Notes: generated by a model not told the origin, from the letters alone. DNA of 64,000 nucleotides from Devosia yakushimensis (GCF_030159855.1 NZ_BSNG01000001.1:558001-622000); one strand, 5' to 3'; numbered from the stretch's first letter, positions 33,101 through 42,687 are shown. Numbers and translations are program-made.

Positions 33101-33985
33101 TCAGCGGCCTTTCAGGGTCGGATCGAGCGCATCGCGCAGGCCATCGCCGAAGAGGGTGGTGGCCAGAACGGTGATGGCGAGGGCAGCGGTGGGGAAGAGA
33201 GCGAGATGCCAGTAAAAGAACATGAAGTCGATGCCTTCGCTGATCATCTGGCCCCAGGTGGCGGTGGGTGGCGGCACGCCGATGCCGAGGAAGCTGAGGC
33301 TGGCCTCGAGCATCATGGCGAGGGGAATGGCCAGTACGAAACCCACGATGATGGGCGAAACGCAATTGGGGATGAGGTGGCGGCGAATGATGTACCAGGG
33401 GGAAGCGCCGAGCGCCTGGGCGGCGCGGACGAATTCCTTTTCGCGGAAGGCCTTGATCTCGGCGCGGACCAATAGGCAGACATTGACCCAGCCGAAAAGC
33501 GCCGCGATCAGCAGGATGGTGAAGTAGCCGCCGCGCGTGAGGGCGCCGAGCAGCATGGCCGCGAGCAATGGCGGGACCACTGAGAACAGCTCGATGACGC
33601 GCATGATGAACCAGTCGGTCTTGCCGCCGAAATAGCCGGCCAATGCCCCCAATGGGATGCCGATGATGACGCTGAAAATGGCGGCGCTGAAGCCGATGGT
33701 CAGCGAGACACGGGCGCCATAGACGATGCGGGTATAGAAATCGCGGCCGAGATTATCGATGCCGAACCAATGCTGGGCGGAGGGGAAGGCCAGCGCTTCG
33801 GCACGGAAGGTCTGCGCGGTCGGATCGGACGGGGTGATCAGCGGAGCGAAGATGGCCATGAGGATCAGGATGGCGAGCACAAGGCCGCCGGCAATGGCCG
33901 CGCGGTTGCCGGCAAAGCGCTTCCAGGCGAACCAGAACGGGCTGCGCTGGCGGTATTTGGGGGCGGTGACGAGGGCCTCGCTCAT
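33101..33985 (-). CDS. ABC transporter permease, DppC/OppC-type
   Basis: A 294-residue inner membrane subunit starting MSEALVTAPKYRQ, with about six helices and the EAA loop region RAAQALGASPWYIIRRHLIPN. It has the DUF-like N-terminal segment RFAGNRAAIAGG typical of OppC. ATG overlaps the dppB stop (ATGA). Confidence 0.93.
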   Translation of the reverse strand: MSEALVTAPKYRQRSPFWFAWKRFAGNRAAIAGGLVLAILILMAIFAPLITPSDPTAQTFRAEALAFPSAQHWFGIDNLGRDFYTRIVYGARVSLTIGFSAAIFSVIIGIPLGALAGYFGGKTDWFIMRVIELFSVVPPLLAAMLLGALTRGGYFTILLIAALFGWVNVCLLVRAEIKAFREKEFVRAAQALGASPWYIIRRHLIPNCVSPIIVGFVLAIPLAMMLEASLSFLGIGVPPPTATWGQMISEGIDFMFFYWHLALFPTAALAITVLATTLFGDGLRDALDPTLKGR

Positions 33986-34911
33986 TGACTGCCTCCGGTG
34001 CGAATACGGGGATTGAGCCAGGCATAGGCGATGTCGCTGAGGAGATAAGCGATGCAATACATGAAGGTGATCATGAGCATCAGCGCCATTTCGAGGGGGT
34101 AGTCGCGGGTCTGGATGGAGGAGACGAAATAGGCGCCCAGGCCCGGTACGCGGAACATGGCCTCGACGAAAATGGAGCCGGTGGCGGTGCCGATGAACAT
34201 GGGCAGGAAGACCGTGACCATGGGGATGGCTGAATTGCGCAGCACATGCTGGAAGATGATGCGGCGTTCGCTGAGGCCCTTGGCGCGCAGCACCGTGACG
34301 AAGGGGCGGTTGAGCGTATCGAGCATGGCCGAGCGGGTATAGCGGGCATAGGTGGCGATGGGGATGGCCGCGTAGGCAACGATGGGCAGGATCCAGCGCT
34401 CGGGCTTGCCCCAGCCGCTGGCGGGGAGCCAGTTGAGCCAGACGGCGAAGACCAGGATCAGCAGCATGGAGGTGACGAAGACCGGCACGGTCAGGCCCAG
34501 GGTGGCGAAGCCCGAGGCGAGATAATCGATCCAGGTATTGCGATTGAGGGCGGCGGCCATGCCGAGCAGGATGCCGAGCGGGGTGCCGATGAGGACGCCG
34601 AGGCCGCCGAGCACCAGGCTTGGTATCCAGGCGCGGGAGAGGAGCTGGATGACGGTTTCGCCGGGGCTTTGATAGGGCACGCCGAAATCGAATTGCAGTA
34701 CGCCGGTCATGTAGCGGACGTACTGGACCCAGAGCGGCTGATCGAGGCCGAGGCGGCTCATCAATTGCTCGCGTACGGCGGCGGAGACGGGCATGTCATT
34801 GCCATCGAAGGGTCCGCCGGGAATGGAGTGCATCATCAGGAAGATGATGAGCGACACCACGAAGAAGGTGACGGCGACGGAGAGGAGGCGGCGGAGGATG
34901 TAGAGGATCAT
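33982..34911 (-). CDS. ABC transporter permease, DppB/OppB-type
   Basis: A 309-residue permease with the DppB N-terminus MILYILRRLLSVAVTFFVVSL, about six helices, and the EAA motif RAKGLSERRIIFQHVLRN. It follows the ATPase gene by ten bases. Confidence 0.93.
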   Translation of the reverse strand: MILYILRRLLSVAVTFFVVSLIIFLMMHSIPGGPFDGNDMPVSAAVREQLMSRLGLDQPLWVQYVRYMTGVLQFDFGVPYQSPGETVIQLLSRAWIPSLVLGGLGVLIGTPLGILLGMAAALNRNTWIDYLASGFATLGLTVPVFVTSMLLILVFAVWLNWLPASGWGKPERWILPIVAYAAIPIATYARYTRSAMLDTLNRPFVTVLRAKGLSERRIIFQHVLRNSAIPMVTVFLPMFIGTATGSIFVEAMFRVPGLGAYFVSSIQTRDYPLEMALMLMITFMYCIAYLLSDIAYAWLNPRIRTGGSQ

Positions 34912-34921
34912 GCCGGGGGCC

Positions 34922-36688
34922 TCATGTCGTCACAATCGCTTCGACGCGGTGGTTGGGGGCGATGGTGATCAGTTGCGGGTCGGGATGGGGCGCGAGGCCG
35001 GTTTGGATCACGGTGTAGCGCGGGGTGGCCGCGGCGATGTCCTCGGCGGCGAGGAAGGTGCGGGTGCGGCGGTCGCGCGGATTGGTGGCGGGAATGGCGT
35101 CGAGCAGAGCGCGGGTATAGGGGTGGCGCGGATTGGCGAAGATTTCGGCGGTGGGCGCGGCTTCCACCACGCGGCCGCGATACATGACGATGACGCTGTC
35201 GGTCAGCGATTTGACCGTGGAGAGATCGTGGCTGATCAGCAGCATGGAGAGGCCCATTTCGGCCTGCAGCGCTTTCAATAGCCCAATGATCTGCGCCTTG
35301 ACGGTGACGTCGAGGGCGGAGGTGGGCTCATCGGCGACGAGGACTGTGGGTTCGAGAATAAGTGCGCGGGCGATGGCGACGCGCTGGCGTTGGCCGCCGG
35401 AGAGTTCGTGCGGGTAGCGGGAGCCGAAATTGCGGTCGAGGCCGACGCGTTCGAGCCAGTCGAGCGCCTGTTCGGTCTGGTCGCGCGGCGTGCCGATGCC
35501 GTGGATATGCAGCGGCTCGGCAATGATCTGGGCCAGCGTCATCATCGGATCGAGCGCGGAATAGCTGTCCTGGAAGACGATCTGCATGCGGCGGCGATAG
35601 GCCTTGAGGTCATCGGGGCCGAGGGCGGAAATATCGGCGCCATCGACCAGGATCTGGCCGCTGGAGGGCTCCGTGAGCCGCATGGCCATGAGACCGGTCG
35701 TGGTTTTGCCCGAGCCGGATTCCCCCACCAAGGCGACGATCTGGTTACGCGGCAGCACCATGTCGACCGCGCGCACGGCGTGGAAGTCGCCATAGGTGCT
35801 GCCAAAGAAGCCATTGCGCCGGCGGATGCGATAGGCCTTGGCGAGGCCGCGCAGCTCGAGGGCGGGCGCCGCATCATCAGGGGCGGGCGAGGATTTGCTG
35901 TAACCGGCGCGGAGGCTGGCGAGCAGCGATTTGGTGTAATCGTCCTTGGGGGCGTCGAAAATCTGCTCGACCGGCCCTTCTTCCCTGACCTCGCCATTAT
36001 ACATGACCAGCACGCGATCAGTGGTCTCGGCGATGACACCGAGATCGTGGGTGATCATGATCAGCGCCATGCCGAACTCGGCCTGCACCTTCTTGATGAG
36101 CTGGAGTATCTGGGCCTGGATGGTGACGTCGAGCGCGGTGGTTGGCTCGTCGGCAATCAGGATTTTGGGCCGGCAGGACAGGGCCATGGCGATCATGGCG
36201 CGTTGCAGCATGCCGCCGGAAAGCTGGTGCGGGTAATAGCCGAGAATATCCCTGGCGTTCTTGATTTCGACGCGCGGCAGGAGCTGCTCGGCTTCCTTCA
36301 TGGCCTCGCGCTTGCTGGTGGCGCGGTGGGCGATGATGGTTTCGGCAATCTGGTGGCCGATGGTGAAGACCGGATCGAAGGCGGTCATCGGGTCCTGGAA
36401 GATCATCGCGGCGGTGCGGCCGCGCAGGCGTTCGAGGTCTTCCTTATTGGCTGATAGTACGTCCACGCCGTCGAGTTTCAGCGTGGTGGCTGACACATTG
36501 GCGGTGGCGGGCAGCAGGCGCAGCAGGGCGCTGCAGGAGACCGATTTGCCGGAGCCGGATTCCCCGACAATGCCGAGGCTTTCCCCTTCATTGACGTGAA
36601 AGCTCACGCCGCGCACCGCATCGACCTGGCCGCCATATTGGCTGAAGCTGACCTTGAGGCCGGATATTTCGACGAGGGGCATAGTCAT
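34922..36688 (-). CDS. Fused double ATP-binding subunit (DppD-DppF type)
   Basis: A 588-residue protein with two complete ABC domains. Walker A motifs are GESGSGKS (near residue 41) and GESGSGKTTT (near 329); signature motifs LSGGMLQR and LSGGQRQR follow. One gene thus replaces the usual dppD and dppF pair. ATG 36688 or, six bases on, 36682. It energises peptide uptake with the permeases downstream. Confidence 0.93.
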   Translation of the reverse strand: MTMPLVEISGLKVSFSQYGGQVDAVRGVSFHVNEGESLGIVGESGSGKSVSCSALLRLLPATANVSATTLKLDGVDVLSANKEDLERLRGRTAAMIFQDPMTAFDPVFTIGHQIAETIIAHRATSKREAMKEAEQLLPRVEIKNARDILGYYPHQLSGGMLQRAMIAMALSCRPKILIADEPTTALDVTIQAQILQLIKKVQAEFGMALIMITHDLGVIAETTDRVLVMYNGEVREEGPVEQIFDAPKDDYTKSLLASLRAGYSKSSPAPDDAAPALELRGLAKAYRIRRRNGFFGSTYGDFHAVRAVDMVLPRNQIVALVGESGSGKTTTGLMAMRLTEPSSGQILVDGADISALGPDDLKAYRRRMQIVFQDSYSALDPMMTLAQIIAEPLHIHGIGTPRDQTEQALDWLERVGLDRNFGSRYPHELSGGQRQRVAIARALILEPTVLVADEPTSALDVTVKAQIIGLLKALQAEMGLSMLLISHDLSTVKSLTDSVIVMYRGRVVEAAPTAEIFANPRHPYTRALLDAIPATNPRDRRTRTFLAAEDIAAATPRYTVIQTGLAPHPDPQLITIAPNHRVEAIVTT

Positions 36689-36750
36689 CCCTGGTTTTGG
36701 AAAAAGGACGCTTCCCGGCCTGGGACCCGGGAAGCGTTTGGCTGGTGCGA

Positions 36751-38355
36751 CTACTGCTTGGTCAGGTGCGTGAAGAAGTAGTGGCCGAGCCGGTCGAGCG
36801 GGGTGAAGCCCAGCGAATTGGGCGTCGCCGCATCGCCGCCGAGCTGGTCGGAGATCACGGCAATGGTGATCGGATGGACCAGGGGGACGATTTCGGCTTG
36901 GTCGATCATCACCTGTTCGGCCTGGGCATAGAGCTTGAGGCGCTCTTCCCAGACGGGTTCGGAATCCGCCTTGGCGACCAGGTCGTCATATTCCTGCACA
37001 TGATAGCCATGGCGGCCGCCATTGTAGAAAATGCCGTAGAAGTTGGACGGATCGAGATAGTCGTATTCGTAGGGGGCGATGAAGATATTGTTCTTCTTGT
37101 TAAGCAGGCCATCCATCCAGTCCTGGCCGGGCAGGACGCGGATATTCATGGTGATGCCAAGCACTTCCTTGAACTCGGCCTGCAGATATTGGGCCATGGC
37201 CGGGACGATGGCGCCATTGTAGCCGCCCTCTTCGCGGTACCAGATTTCGATTTCAGGGAAGCCTTCGCCATTGGGGAAGCCGGCGGCAGCCAGATGTTCC
37301 TTGGCTTTCTCAGGATCGAAAACGGCCTGGGCGGCGATCTCCGGATTATAGCCGGGATAGCCGGGCGGCAGGATGGAGCCGGCGGGGATAGCAATGTCCT
37401 TGAGGACGGTCGAGGTCAGCTCGGCGCGGTCGACCGCATAGTAGAGCGCCCGGCGGACATCGACATTGTCGAAGGGCGGCGAATCCATGTCGAATGAAAT
37501 GTAGGACGTGGCGAACACGGCGTTCTTGCGGATGCCGTCGGGGAAGCGCTGGGTGGCGACCGGGACCTGTCCGGTATTGAGGAAGGAATAATCGGCGTCG
37601 CCGGCGAGGAAGGCGGGCAGGCCGACTTCGGGCGCGGCCAGGGTGGGGTCGACCTCAAGGCGATCGATCTGGGCCTGCCAGGGACCGGTATAGGTATCGG
37701 ACTTGGTCAGCACGACCGAATTGTTGGACTTCTCCCAGCTTTCCAGATCGAAGGGGCCGGAGGAAACGACGGTGTCGACATTGAGGGCCCAATCGTCGCC
37801 CAGCTTGTCAACGACATGCTTGGGGACGGGATACCAGAGGCTGGTGACTGAGGGCAGGTAGGGCTTGGGCGCATTGGTGGTGACCTCGATGGTGAGGTCA
37901 TCGACCGCCTTGAGGCCAAGCGTCGAGACGTCGGCCTTGCCTTCGGTGACTTCCTTCCAGCCCTTGATGCCGCCGGCAAAGTCCCAATACCAGGCAAAGT
38001 CATAGCCGGTGGTGGCGGCGCGCTGCAGGGCGAAGACATAATCTTCGGCGGTGAGCGGTTCGCCATCGGACCAGACCAGGCCCGGACGGAGCTTGAAGGT
38101 CCAGGTCAGGCCATCCTCGGACTGGCTCCAGCTTTCCGCCGCCATGGGCGTCAGCTCGAATTCCTTGTCGAAGGTCGCCAGCGGTACCTGCAGCAATTCG
38201 GCCAGGGTGGCGCGGGCATAGACGGTCTTCATGTAGTCCATGTAGGTGCCGGTGGTGACGCCACTCGGCGCGACAATCGTGGTTTGCGCCAGTGCCGGCA
38301 CGGTCAAAGCCGTGGCGACGGCCAGCGCAGCGGCTGCCTTCAACACTATGTTCAT
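36751..38355 (-). CDS. ABC peptide substrate-binding protein (SBP_bac_5)
   Basis: A 534-residue periplasmic protein. The signal peptide ends LAVATALTVPALAQ; start MNIVLKAAAALAV has AAGGAGGG upstream. SBP_bac_5 signature is the DGLTWTFKLRPGLVWSDGEPLTAEDYVFA stretch, given here by its ends. It is the first gene of the importer operon and binds the solute, probably a peptide. Confidence 0.92.
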   Translation of the reverse strand: MNIVLKAAAALAVATALTVPALAQTTIVAPSGVTTGTYMDYMKTVYARATLAELLQVPLATFDKEFELTPMAAESWSQSEDGLTWTFKLRPGLVWSDGEPLTAEDYVFALQRAATTGYDFAWYWDFAGGIKGWKEVTEGKADVSTLGLKAVDDLTIEVTTNAPKPYLPSVTSLWYPVPKHVVDKLGDDWALNVDTVVSSGPFDLESWEKSNNSVVLTKSDTYTGPWQAQIDRLEVDPTLAAPEVGLPAFLAGDADYSFLNTGQVPVATQRFPDGIRKNAVFATSYISFDMDSPPFDNVDVRRALYYAVDRAELTSTVLKDIAIPAGSILPPGYPGYNPEIAAQAVFDPEKAKEHLAAAGFPNGEGFPEIEIWYREEGGYNGAIVPAMAQYLQAEFKEVLGITMNIRVLPGQDWMDGLLNKKNNIFIAPYEYDYLDPSNFYGIFYNGGRHGYHVQEYDDLVAKADSEPVWEERLKLYAQAEQVMIDQAEIVPLVHPITIAVISDQLGGDAATPNSLGFTPLDRLGHYFFTHLTKQ

Positions 38356-38733
38356 AAGCTCCCTCCTTGGTGCAGAGCCATTCGGACGTTCCCTGATGCC
38401 GGCTGTCTGGACGGAGCCCAGCGCACCGGTCACTCTCTTGGCGGCGGGCCAAACATGCCCCTCCGCGATGGACCGATCGATTTCCCCTTCAAAATCTGTC
38501 CAATGACATATGTCTGACAAATAGGTTCCGGCTTGGCAAGGTTGGTTGTGGAGGAATTGCCCATAACTTATCCGCAGGCCGCGGCCGGGTGATAATTTGG
38601 GCAGGCTGGGATGCGTCCCGGAAAGGACGAGAGCGATACTATTCTGGCCAATGAGCCGCCCCGGTGGCGGGGTGTTGAGGTCTCCTCCCTGACCCTCCCC
38701 ATGATGGGGAGGGTGTCGACTGAGGGTTTGGTG
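38356..38733. other. Intergenic stretch between importer operon and transketolase
   Basis: No gene. Holds the dyad at 38505-38514 and, at 38684-38720, a palindromic GC element (cctccctgaccctccccatgatggggagggtgtcgac) of the family C/D type behind the transketolase stop. Confidence 0.6.
38505..38514. promoter_or_regulatory. Candidate operator dyad upstream of the importer operon
   Basis: gacatatgtc is a perfect 10-bp palindrome within caatgacatatgtctgaca. It is 150 bases before the binding protein start. A GntR regulator of the FCD type ends the operon, and it could bind here; FCD regulators often use short AT-centred palindromes. Confidence 0.4.
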
Positions 38734-41100
38734 CTAGGAGCGGCCGCCCATCGTGGCGCGGGCTGCTGTTTCAATCGTCGCGGCGTCGATGCCGAAATGG
38801 GCATAGAGGTCGTTGACCGTGCCGGTCTGACCGAAATGCTCGACGCCAAGGCTCGTGGTGCGGTGGCCGAGCACACTGCCCAGCCAGCCCAAAGTGGCCG
38901 GATGGGCATCGATGGCGGTGACCAGGGCTGCGCGGTAGGGGACCTGTTCCAGCAGGAGCTCGATATGGCTGCGCGCCTTGGCATCGCCGTGGAGGCGGGC
39001 GCGCTGGGCACCGTGCCAGCCGGCATTGAGGCGATCGGCCGAGGTGACGGCGAGGACGGCCACATTGCGCCGGTCGCCACCGATTGCGGCAGCGGCGGCG
39101 ATGGCTTCGCTGGCGAGGACGCCTTGATAGGCGACGACCACCTCGCATTGCGGGGTGGGGGGCTGCAGCCAATAGGCGCCGCGAATGATGCCATCAGCCA
39201 GGACCTTGTCCGCCTCGCGGGGGACCTGCTCGATGCTGCGGGTGGAAAGCCGCAGATAGACCGAGCCGCCGGTGACGTCGCGGGGCCAATCGGCCAGATC
39301 CGGGCGGGCATCGCCCTGGCGCTGCATATAGTCGAAGGCCCAGTCCATGATGATGGCGAGTTCGTCGGCGAAAGCCGGCTCGAAAGAGGCCAGGCCATCC
39401 TGCGCCATGCCGATCAGGGGAGACGCGATGGATTGGTGCGCGCCGCCTTCGCCGGCGAGGGAGACGCCGGAGGGCGTAGCGACCAGGAGGAAACGGGCAT
39501 CCTGGTAGCAGGCGTAATTCAGGGCATCGAGGCCACGGGAAATGAAGGGATCGTAGAGCGTGCCGATGGGCAGCAGGCGCTCGCCGAAGAGCGAATGGGA
39601 GAGGCCGGCCGCGCCCAGGGCGAGGAAGAGGTTCATTTCCGCAATGCCCAGTTCCAGATGCTGGCCTTCGGGCGTAAAGCGCCATTTCTGGGCGCTGGGA
39701 ATGGCTTCTTTCTGGAACACGTCGACCATTTCGCGATTGGCGTAGAGATTGCGGCGATTGACCCAGGTGCCCAGGTTGGTCGAGACAGTCACGTCCGGCG
39801 AGGTGGTGATGATGCGCTGGGCGAGGTCGCTATCGGTCTTGGCGATGGCGTCGAGGATCTTGCCGAAAGCGGTTTGCGTCGAAGTCGCTGATGTGCCGAC
39901 GAATTGCGGGCCGATGGTGGGGACCGGGGGTGAGGTGCGGCGGCGGCTCTCGGTGGTATTGAAGGGGACTTCGGCCAGGAAGCGCTCGGTAGCGGCGGGG
40001 TCGGCCAGGCCTTCGAACTTGTCCCATTCGTGGCCCTCGCGGACATGCATCGACTGGCGCAGGGTTTCGATCTGGGCTCCGGTCATCTGGCCGGCGTGAT
40101 TGTCCTTGTGGCCCGCCAGGGGGGTGGCCCAGCCCTTGACGGTATAGGCGATGAAGACGGTGGGTTTGTCAGTGCCGGCGGCTTCGAATTGCTCGAGCAG
40201 GCTTTGGGTGCAATGGCCGCCCAGATTGGCCATCAGCTCGGCCAGTTCGGCATCGCTGCGGCGGGCGAGGAGGGCGGTGACGGGCCCCTGATCGCCGATT
40301 TCATCGAGCAGGCGTTCGCGCCAGGCGGCGCCGCCGCGGAACATGAGGGCCGAATAGATGGCGTTGGGGGCGGCGTCGATCCAGGCTTTCAGGCGCTCGC
40401 CGCCCGGCTCGGCAAAGGCGGCGCGTTGCAGGGCGCCGTATTTGAGGGTGATCACCTGCCAGTCGAAGGCGCGGAAAATGGCTTCGATGCGGTCGTAAAG
40501 GCCTTCGCGGACGACGCCGTCGAGGCTCTGGCGGTTATAGTCGATGACCCACCAGGTGTTGCGCAACCCGTGTTTCCAGCCTTCGAGCAGGCATTCGTAG
40601 ACATTGCCTTCGTCCAGTTCGGCATCGCCGACCAGGGCGATCATGCGGCCTTCGGGACTGTCCTTGCGGGACCAGGGCTTGGCGCGGACATAGTCCTGGA
40701 TGAGGGAGGCGAAGGCGGTGAAGGCGACGCCCAGGCCGACCGAGCCGGTGGAAATATCGACGTCGTCGGTGTCCTTGGTGCGGGAGGGGTAGGATTGGGC
40801 ACCGCCGAAGGCGCGGAAATTCTGCAGCTTTTCGAGGCTCTGCTTGCCGAACAGATACTGGATGGCGTGGAAGACCGGGGCGGCGTGGGGTTTTACGGCG
40901 ACGCGGTCCTCGGGGCGGAGAATGCCGAAATAGAGCGCGGACAGAATCGCTGCCATGGAGGCGGAGCTGGCCTGGTGGCCGCCGACCTTTACCCCATCGA
41001 CATTGGGCCGGATGTGATTGGCGTGGTGGATCATCCAGTTGGAGAGCCACAGCGCCTTTCTGGTCAGGGCCTCGATAGTGGCAATGCGCTGGTCGGTCAT
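38734..41100 (-). CDS. Transketolase/pyruvate dehydrogenase E1 (AceE)-like thiamine enzyme
   Basis: A 788-residue homodimeric-E1-type protein. The thiamine diphosphate motif is GDAELDEGN at residues 158-166, with His at 71 and 78 in PHAAPVFHAIQYL. It resembles AceE (usually near 890) but is shorter, and no E2 or E3 genes are adjacent, so it may act alone as a transketolase-like enzyme. Its GGGGAGAG ribosome site is inside a hairpin. Confidence 0.85.
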   Translation of the reverse strand: MTDQRIATIEALTRKALWLSNWMIHHANHIRPNVDGVKVGGHQASSASMAAILSALYFGILRPEDRVAVKPHAAPVFHAIQYLFGKQSLEKLQNFRAFGGAQSYPSRTKDTDDVDISTGSVGLGVAFTAFASLIQDYVRAKPWSRKDSPEGRMIALVGDAELDEGNVYECLLEGWKHGLRNTWWVIDYNRQSLDGVVREGLYDRIEAIFRAFDWQVITLKYGALQRAAFAEPGGERLKAWIDAAPNAIYSALMFRGGAAWRERLLDEIGDQGPVTALLARRSDAELAELMANLGGHCTQSLLEQFEAAGTDKPTVFIAYTVKGWATPLAGHKDNHAGQMTGAQIETLRQSMHVREGHEWDKFEGLADPAATERFLAEVPFNTTESRRRTSPPVPTIGPQFVGTSATSTQTAFGKILDAIAKTDSDLAQRIITTSPDVTVSTNLGTWVNRRNLYANREMVDVFQKEAIPSAQKWRFTPEGQHLELGIAEMNLFLALGAAGLSHSLFGERLLPIGTLYDPFISRGLDALNYACYQDARFLLVATPSGVSLAGEGGAHQSIASPLIGMAQDGLASFEPAFADELAIIMDWAFDYMQRQGDARPDLADWPRDVTGGSVYLRLSTRSIEQVPREADKVLADGIIRGAYWLQPPTPQCEVVVAYQGVLASEAIAAAAAIGGDRRNVAVLAVTSADRLNAGWHGAQRARLHGDAKARSHIELLLEQVPYRAALVTAIDAHPATLGWLGSVLGHRTTSLGVEHFGQTGTVNDLYAHFGIDAATIETAARATMGGRS

Positions 41101-41104
41101 TCGG

Positions 41105-41125
41105 CTCTCCCCGTTTTGGGGAGAG
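41105..41125 (-). promoter_or_regulatory. Hairpin that hides the transketolase ribosome binding site
   Basis: On the minus strand ctctcccc-aaaac-ggggagag forms an 8-bp stem whose right arm GGGGAGAG is the Shine-Dalgarno, four bases from the ATG at 41100. Translation should depend on opening of this stem. Confidence 0.5.
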
Positions 41126-41153
41126 AGGAGCCTATTGCCGGCTTTGCGTCAAA

Positions 41154-41495
41154 TCACTCGAAAATGCCGTGGCGGTCATCGTCGCTATCATCGAAGGTGA
41201 ACCAGGGGCCGCCGCCAATGAAATCGGGCGGGGTGACCCGCATCTTGGCCGACCAGCCGACGAGATAGCTGGCCCGCACCCAGCCGGCGCCGCTCACCAG
41301 GCACCAGCGATCGTCACGCGTGCATTCATCGAGCTGGACTTCGGCGCCATCGGCCAATTTGCCGATGACCCGGTAATTGGCGCCGGGGCCGGTGCGCACA
41401 TCGATATTGCCGCCCTTGACCCGGGCCAGGGGCTCGGCAAAGGCCGGGGTCGCCAGCAGAAGGGCGGCAAGGGCCGCCAGGGGCAGGGCGCGCAT
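41154..41495 (-). CDS. Secreted SH3-domain protein
   Basis: A 113-residue protein with a signal peptide (LAALAALLLATPAFA) and one SH3 domain at about 28-80 (NIDVRTGPGANYRVIGKLADGAEVQLDEC to GWVRASYLVG), then an acidic tail (TFDDSDDDRHG). It lacks the Pro/Gly linker and second domain seen in the other SH3 proteins. 53 bases before the transketolase. Confidence 0.85.
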   Translation of the reverse strand: MRALPLAALAALLLATPAFAEPLARVKGGNIDVRTGPGANYRVIGKLADGAEVQLDECTRDDRWCLVSGAGWVRASYLVGWSAKMRVTPPDFIGGGPWFTFDDSDDDRHGIFE

Positions 41496-41863
41496 ATCGG
41501 TCTCCCAGAAAACTCGTCTCCAGTGAAATGCGCCAGCGCCGCGTCGGTTTCAAGCCGTTGCTGCGGACATGATGAAGAACCGCCCGGCCCTAAGGCGTCG
41601 CGGGTTCACGGTAACGGGCGGCCTTTGACTCAAGGCCAGTATAGACTAGGGGAGCCAAAGGCCGCCCGTCACGATCCGCTTTTGCATGAGGTCCGGTTCA
41701 GGCGGTACCATTATTGCAGGCCCGGCTGCCGAGTTTCCAACCCCAATGGAAAGGCGCCCCTTTCCCACGGTCACCCCGCCCGGCCCTGCGTGGGGGCCGG
41801 TGACTGGCGGGATGAGGCATAATTGCATGCGCCCAATGGGGCGGGGATAAGTTTTTGCGCCGG
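41496..41863. other. Intergenic stretch with a long inverted repeat
   Basis: No gene. The 14-bp exact inverted repeat acgggcggcctttg / caaaggccgcccgt (41614-41627, 41656-41669) with a 28-base loop lies near its middle; an A/G mismatch extends it to 16 of 17. There is no T-run behind it. Confidence 0.65.
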
Positions 41864-42235
41864 TCAGGCATGGGGCGATGGCAGGCCGTCGGCGGAGAGG
41901 CGGGCCGCCTGTGCGGATTGGCCGGAAGCGGTGAGGTGCGCATAGCGTTCCTCGAAGGCAATGCCGGCCGCGCTCAGGCGGGCCACCAGCAGGCTCACAT
42001 CGGCCGCGGTCAGGGCTTCCCTGGTATCGATCCGGCCGAAAGCGGGCAGGCCGGGCTCGCGGCGATAGAGCCGATTGGCGATGCGCAGGGCGCGGTCGAG
42101 GCATTCCCGCCCGATTTCCCCCAGCGTACCGGATGGCTTGGCGACCCTGACGAGATAATTGAGCGCCGCGACTTCGCGGCTCAGCCGATTATAAGCGACA
42201 ATGGCGCGTTGGCTGAGATGAGGCTTGCTGGACAT
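41864..42235 (-). CDS. Hypothetical protein
   Basis: A 123-residue protein, rich in Ala and Arg, mostly helical by composition, with no signal or membrane segment. Repeated Leu/Ala/Arg-rich patterns. I do not recognise the family. It is followed upstream by another small hypothetical gene on the same strand. Confidence 0.55.
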   Translation of the reverse strand: MSSKPHLSQRAIVAYNRLSREVAALNYLVRVAKPSGTLGEIGRECLDRALRIANRLYRREPGLPAFGRIDTREALTAADVSLLVARLSAAGIAFEERYAHLTASGQSAQAARLSADGLPSPHA

Positions 42236-42309
42236 GCTGTTCTCCCGGAGATGAAACCGGTGAGGATAGCAGCGCGGGTGTGGGCGGGGATAAGTTTGCC
42301 GCAGGCGGC

Positions 42310-42597
42310 TCAGAGCGGGCGGCGACGCAGAATCGCGGCGATGCGCTCGGCGTCTTCGGCATTGAGATAGCGGCCGCGTTCGAGGATTTCGAGCGTGTAT
42401 TCGTCATAGGTCAGGCCCAGCTTCTCGGCCCGCCGGGCGCGCAGCAGGGCGATGTCATAGGGCACGTCGAATGCCTTCTTTCGCGACGCCTCCCATTCGA
42501 AATAGGTGCCGATCCCATTGGCGCCCCAGGGGCGGGGGTCATCATCCAGTGGCGGGCCGTTATTGGAGAGGCAGGGCGGATGGGACGTCTCGGTCAT
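42310..42597 (-). CDS. Hypothetical protein
   Basis: A 95-residue protein starting MTETSHPPCLSNNGPPLDD. The middle (FEWEASRKKAFDVPYDIALLRARRAEKLGLTYDEYTLEILERGRYL, given by its ends) is amphipathic helix. Such sequences are common hypotheticals in Hyphomicrobiales. Function unknown. Confidence 0.6.
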   Translation of the reverse strand: MTETSHPPCLSNNGPPLDDDPRPWGANGIGTYFEWEASRKKAFDVPYDIALLRARRAEKLGLTYDEYTLEILERGRYLNAEDAERIAAILRRRPL

Positions 42598-42687
42598 GCT
42601 GGGATGATCGACCGGGTGAGAGCGGGACGTCCAATGAATGTTTTCGATTGGGGGATTGGGTGGGGTTATGGGAGGCTGGCGCGCTCA

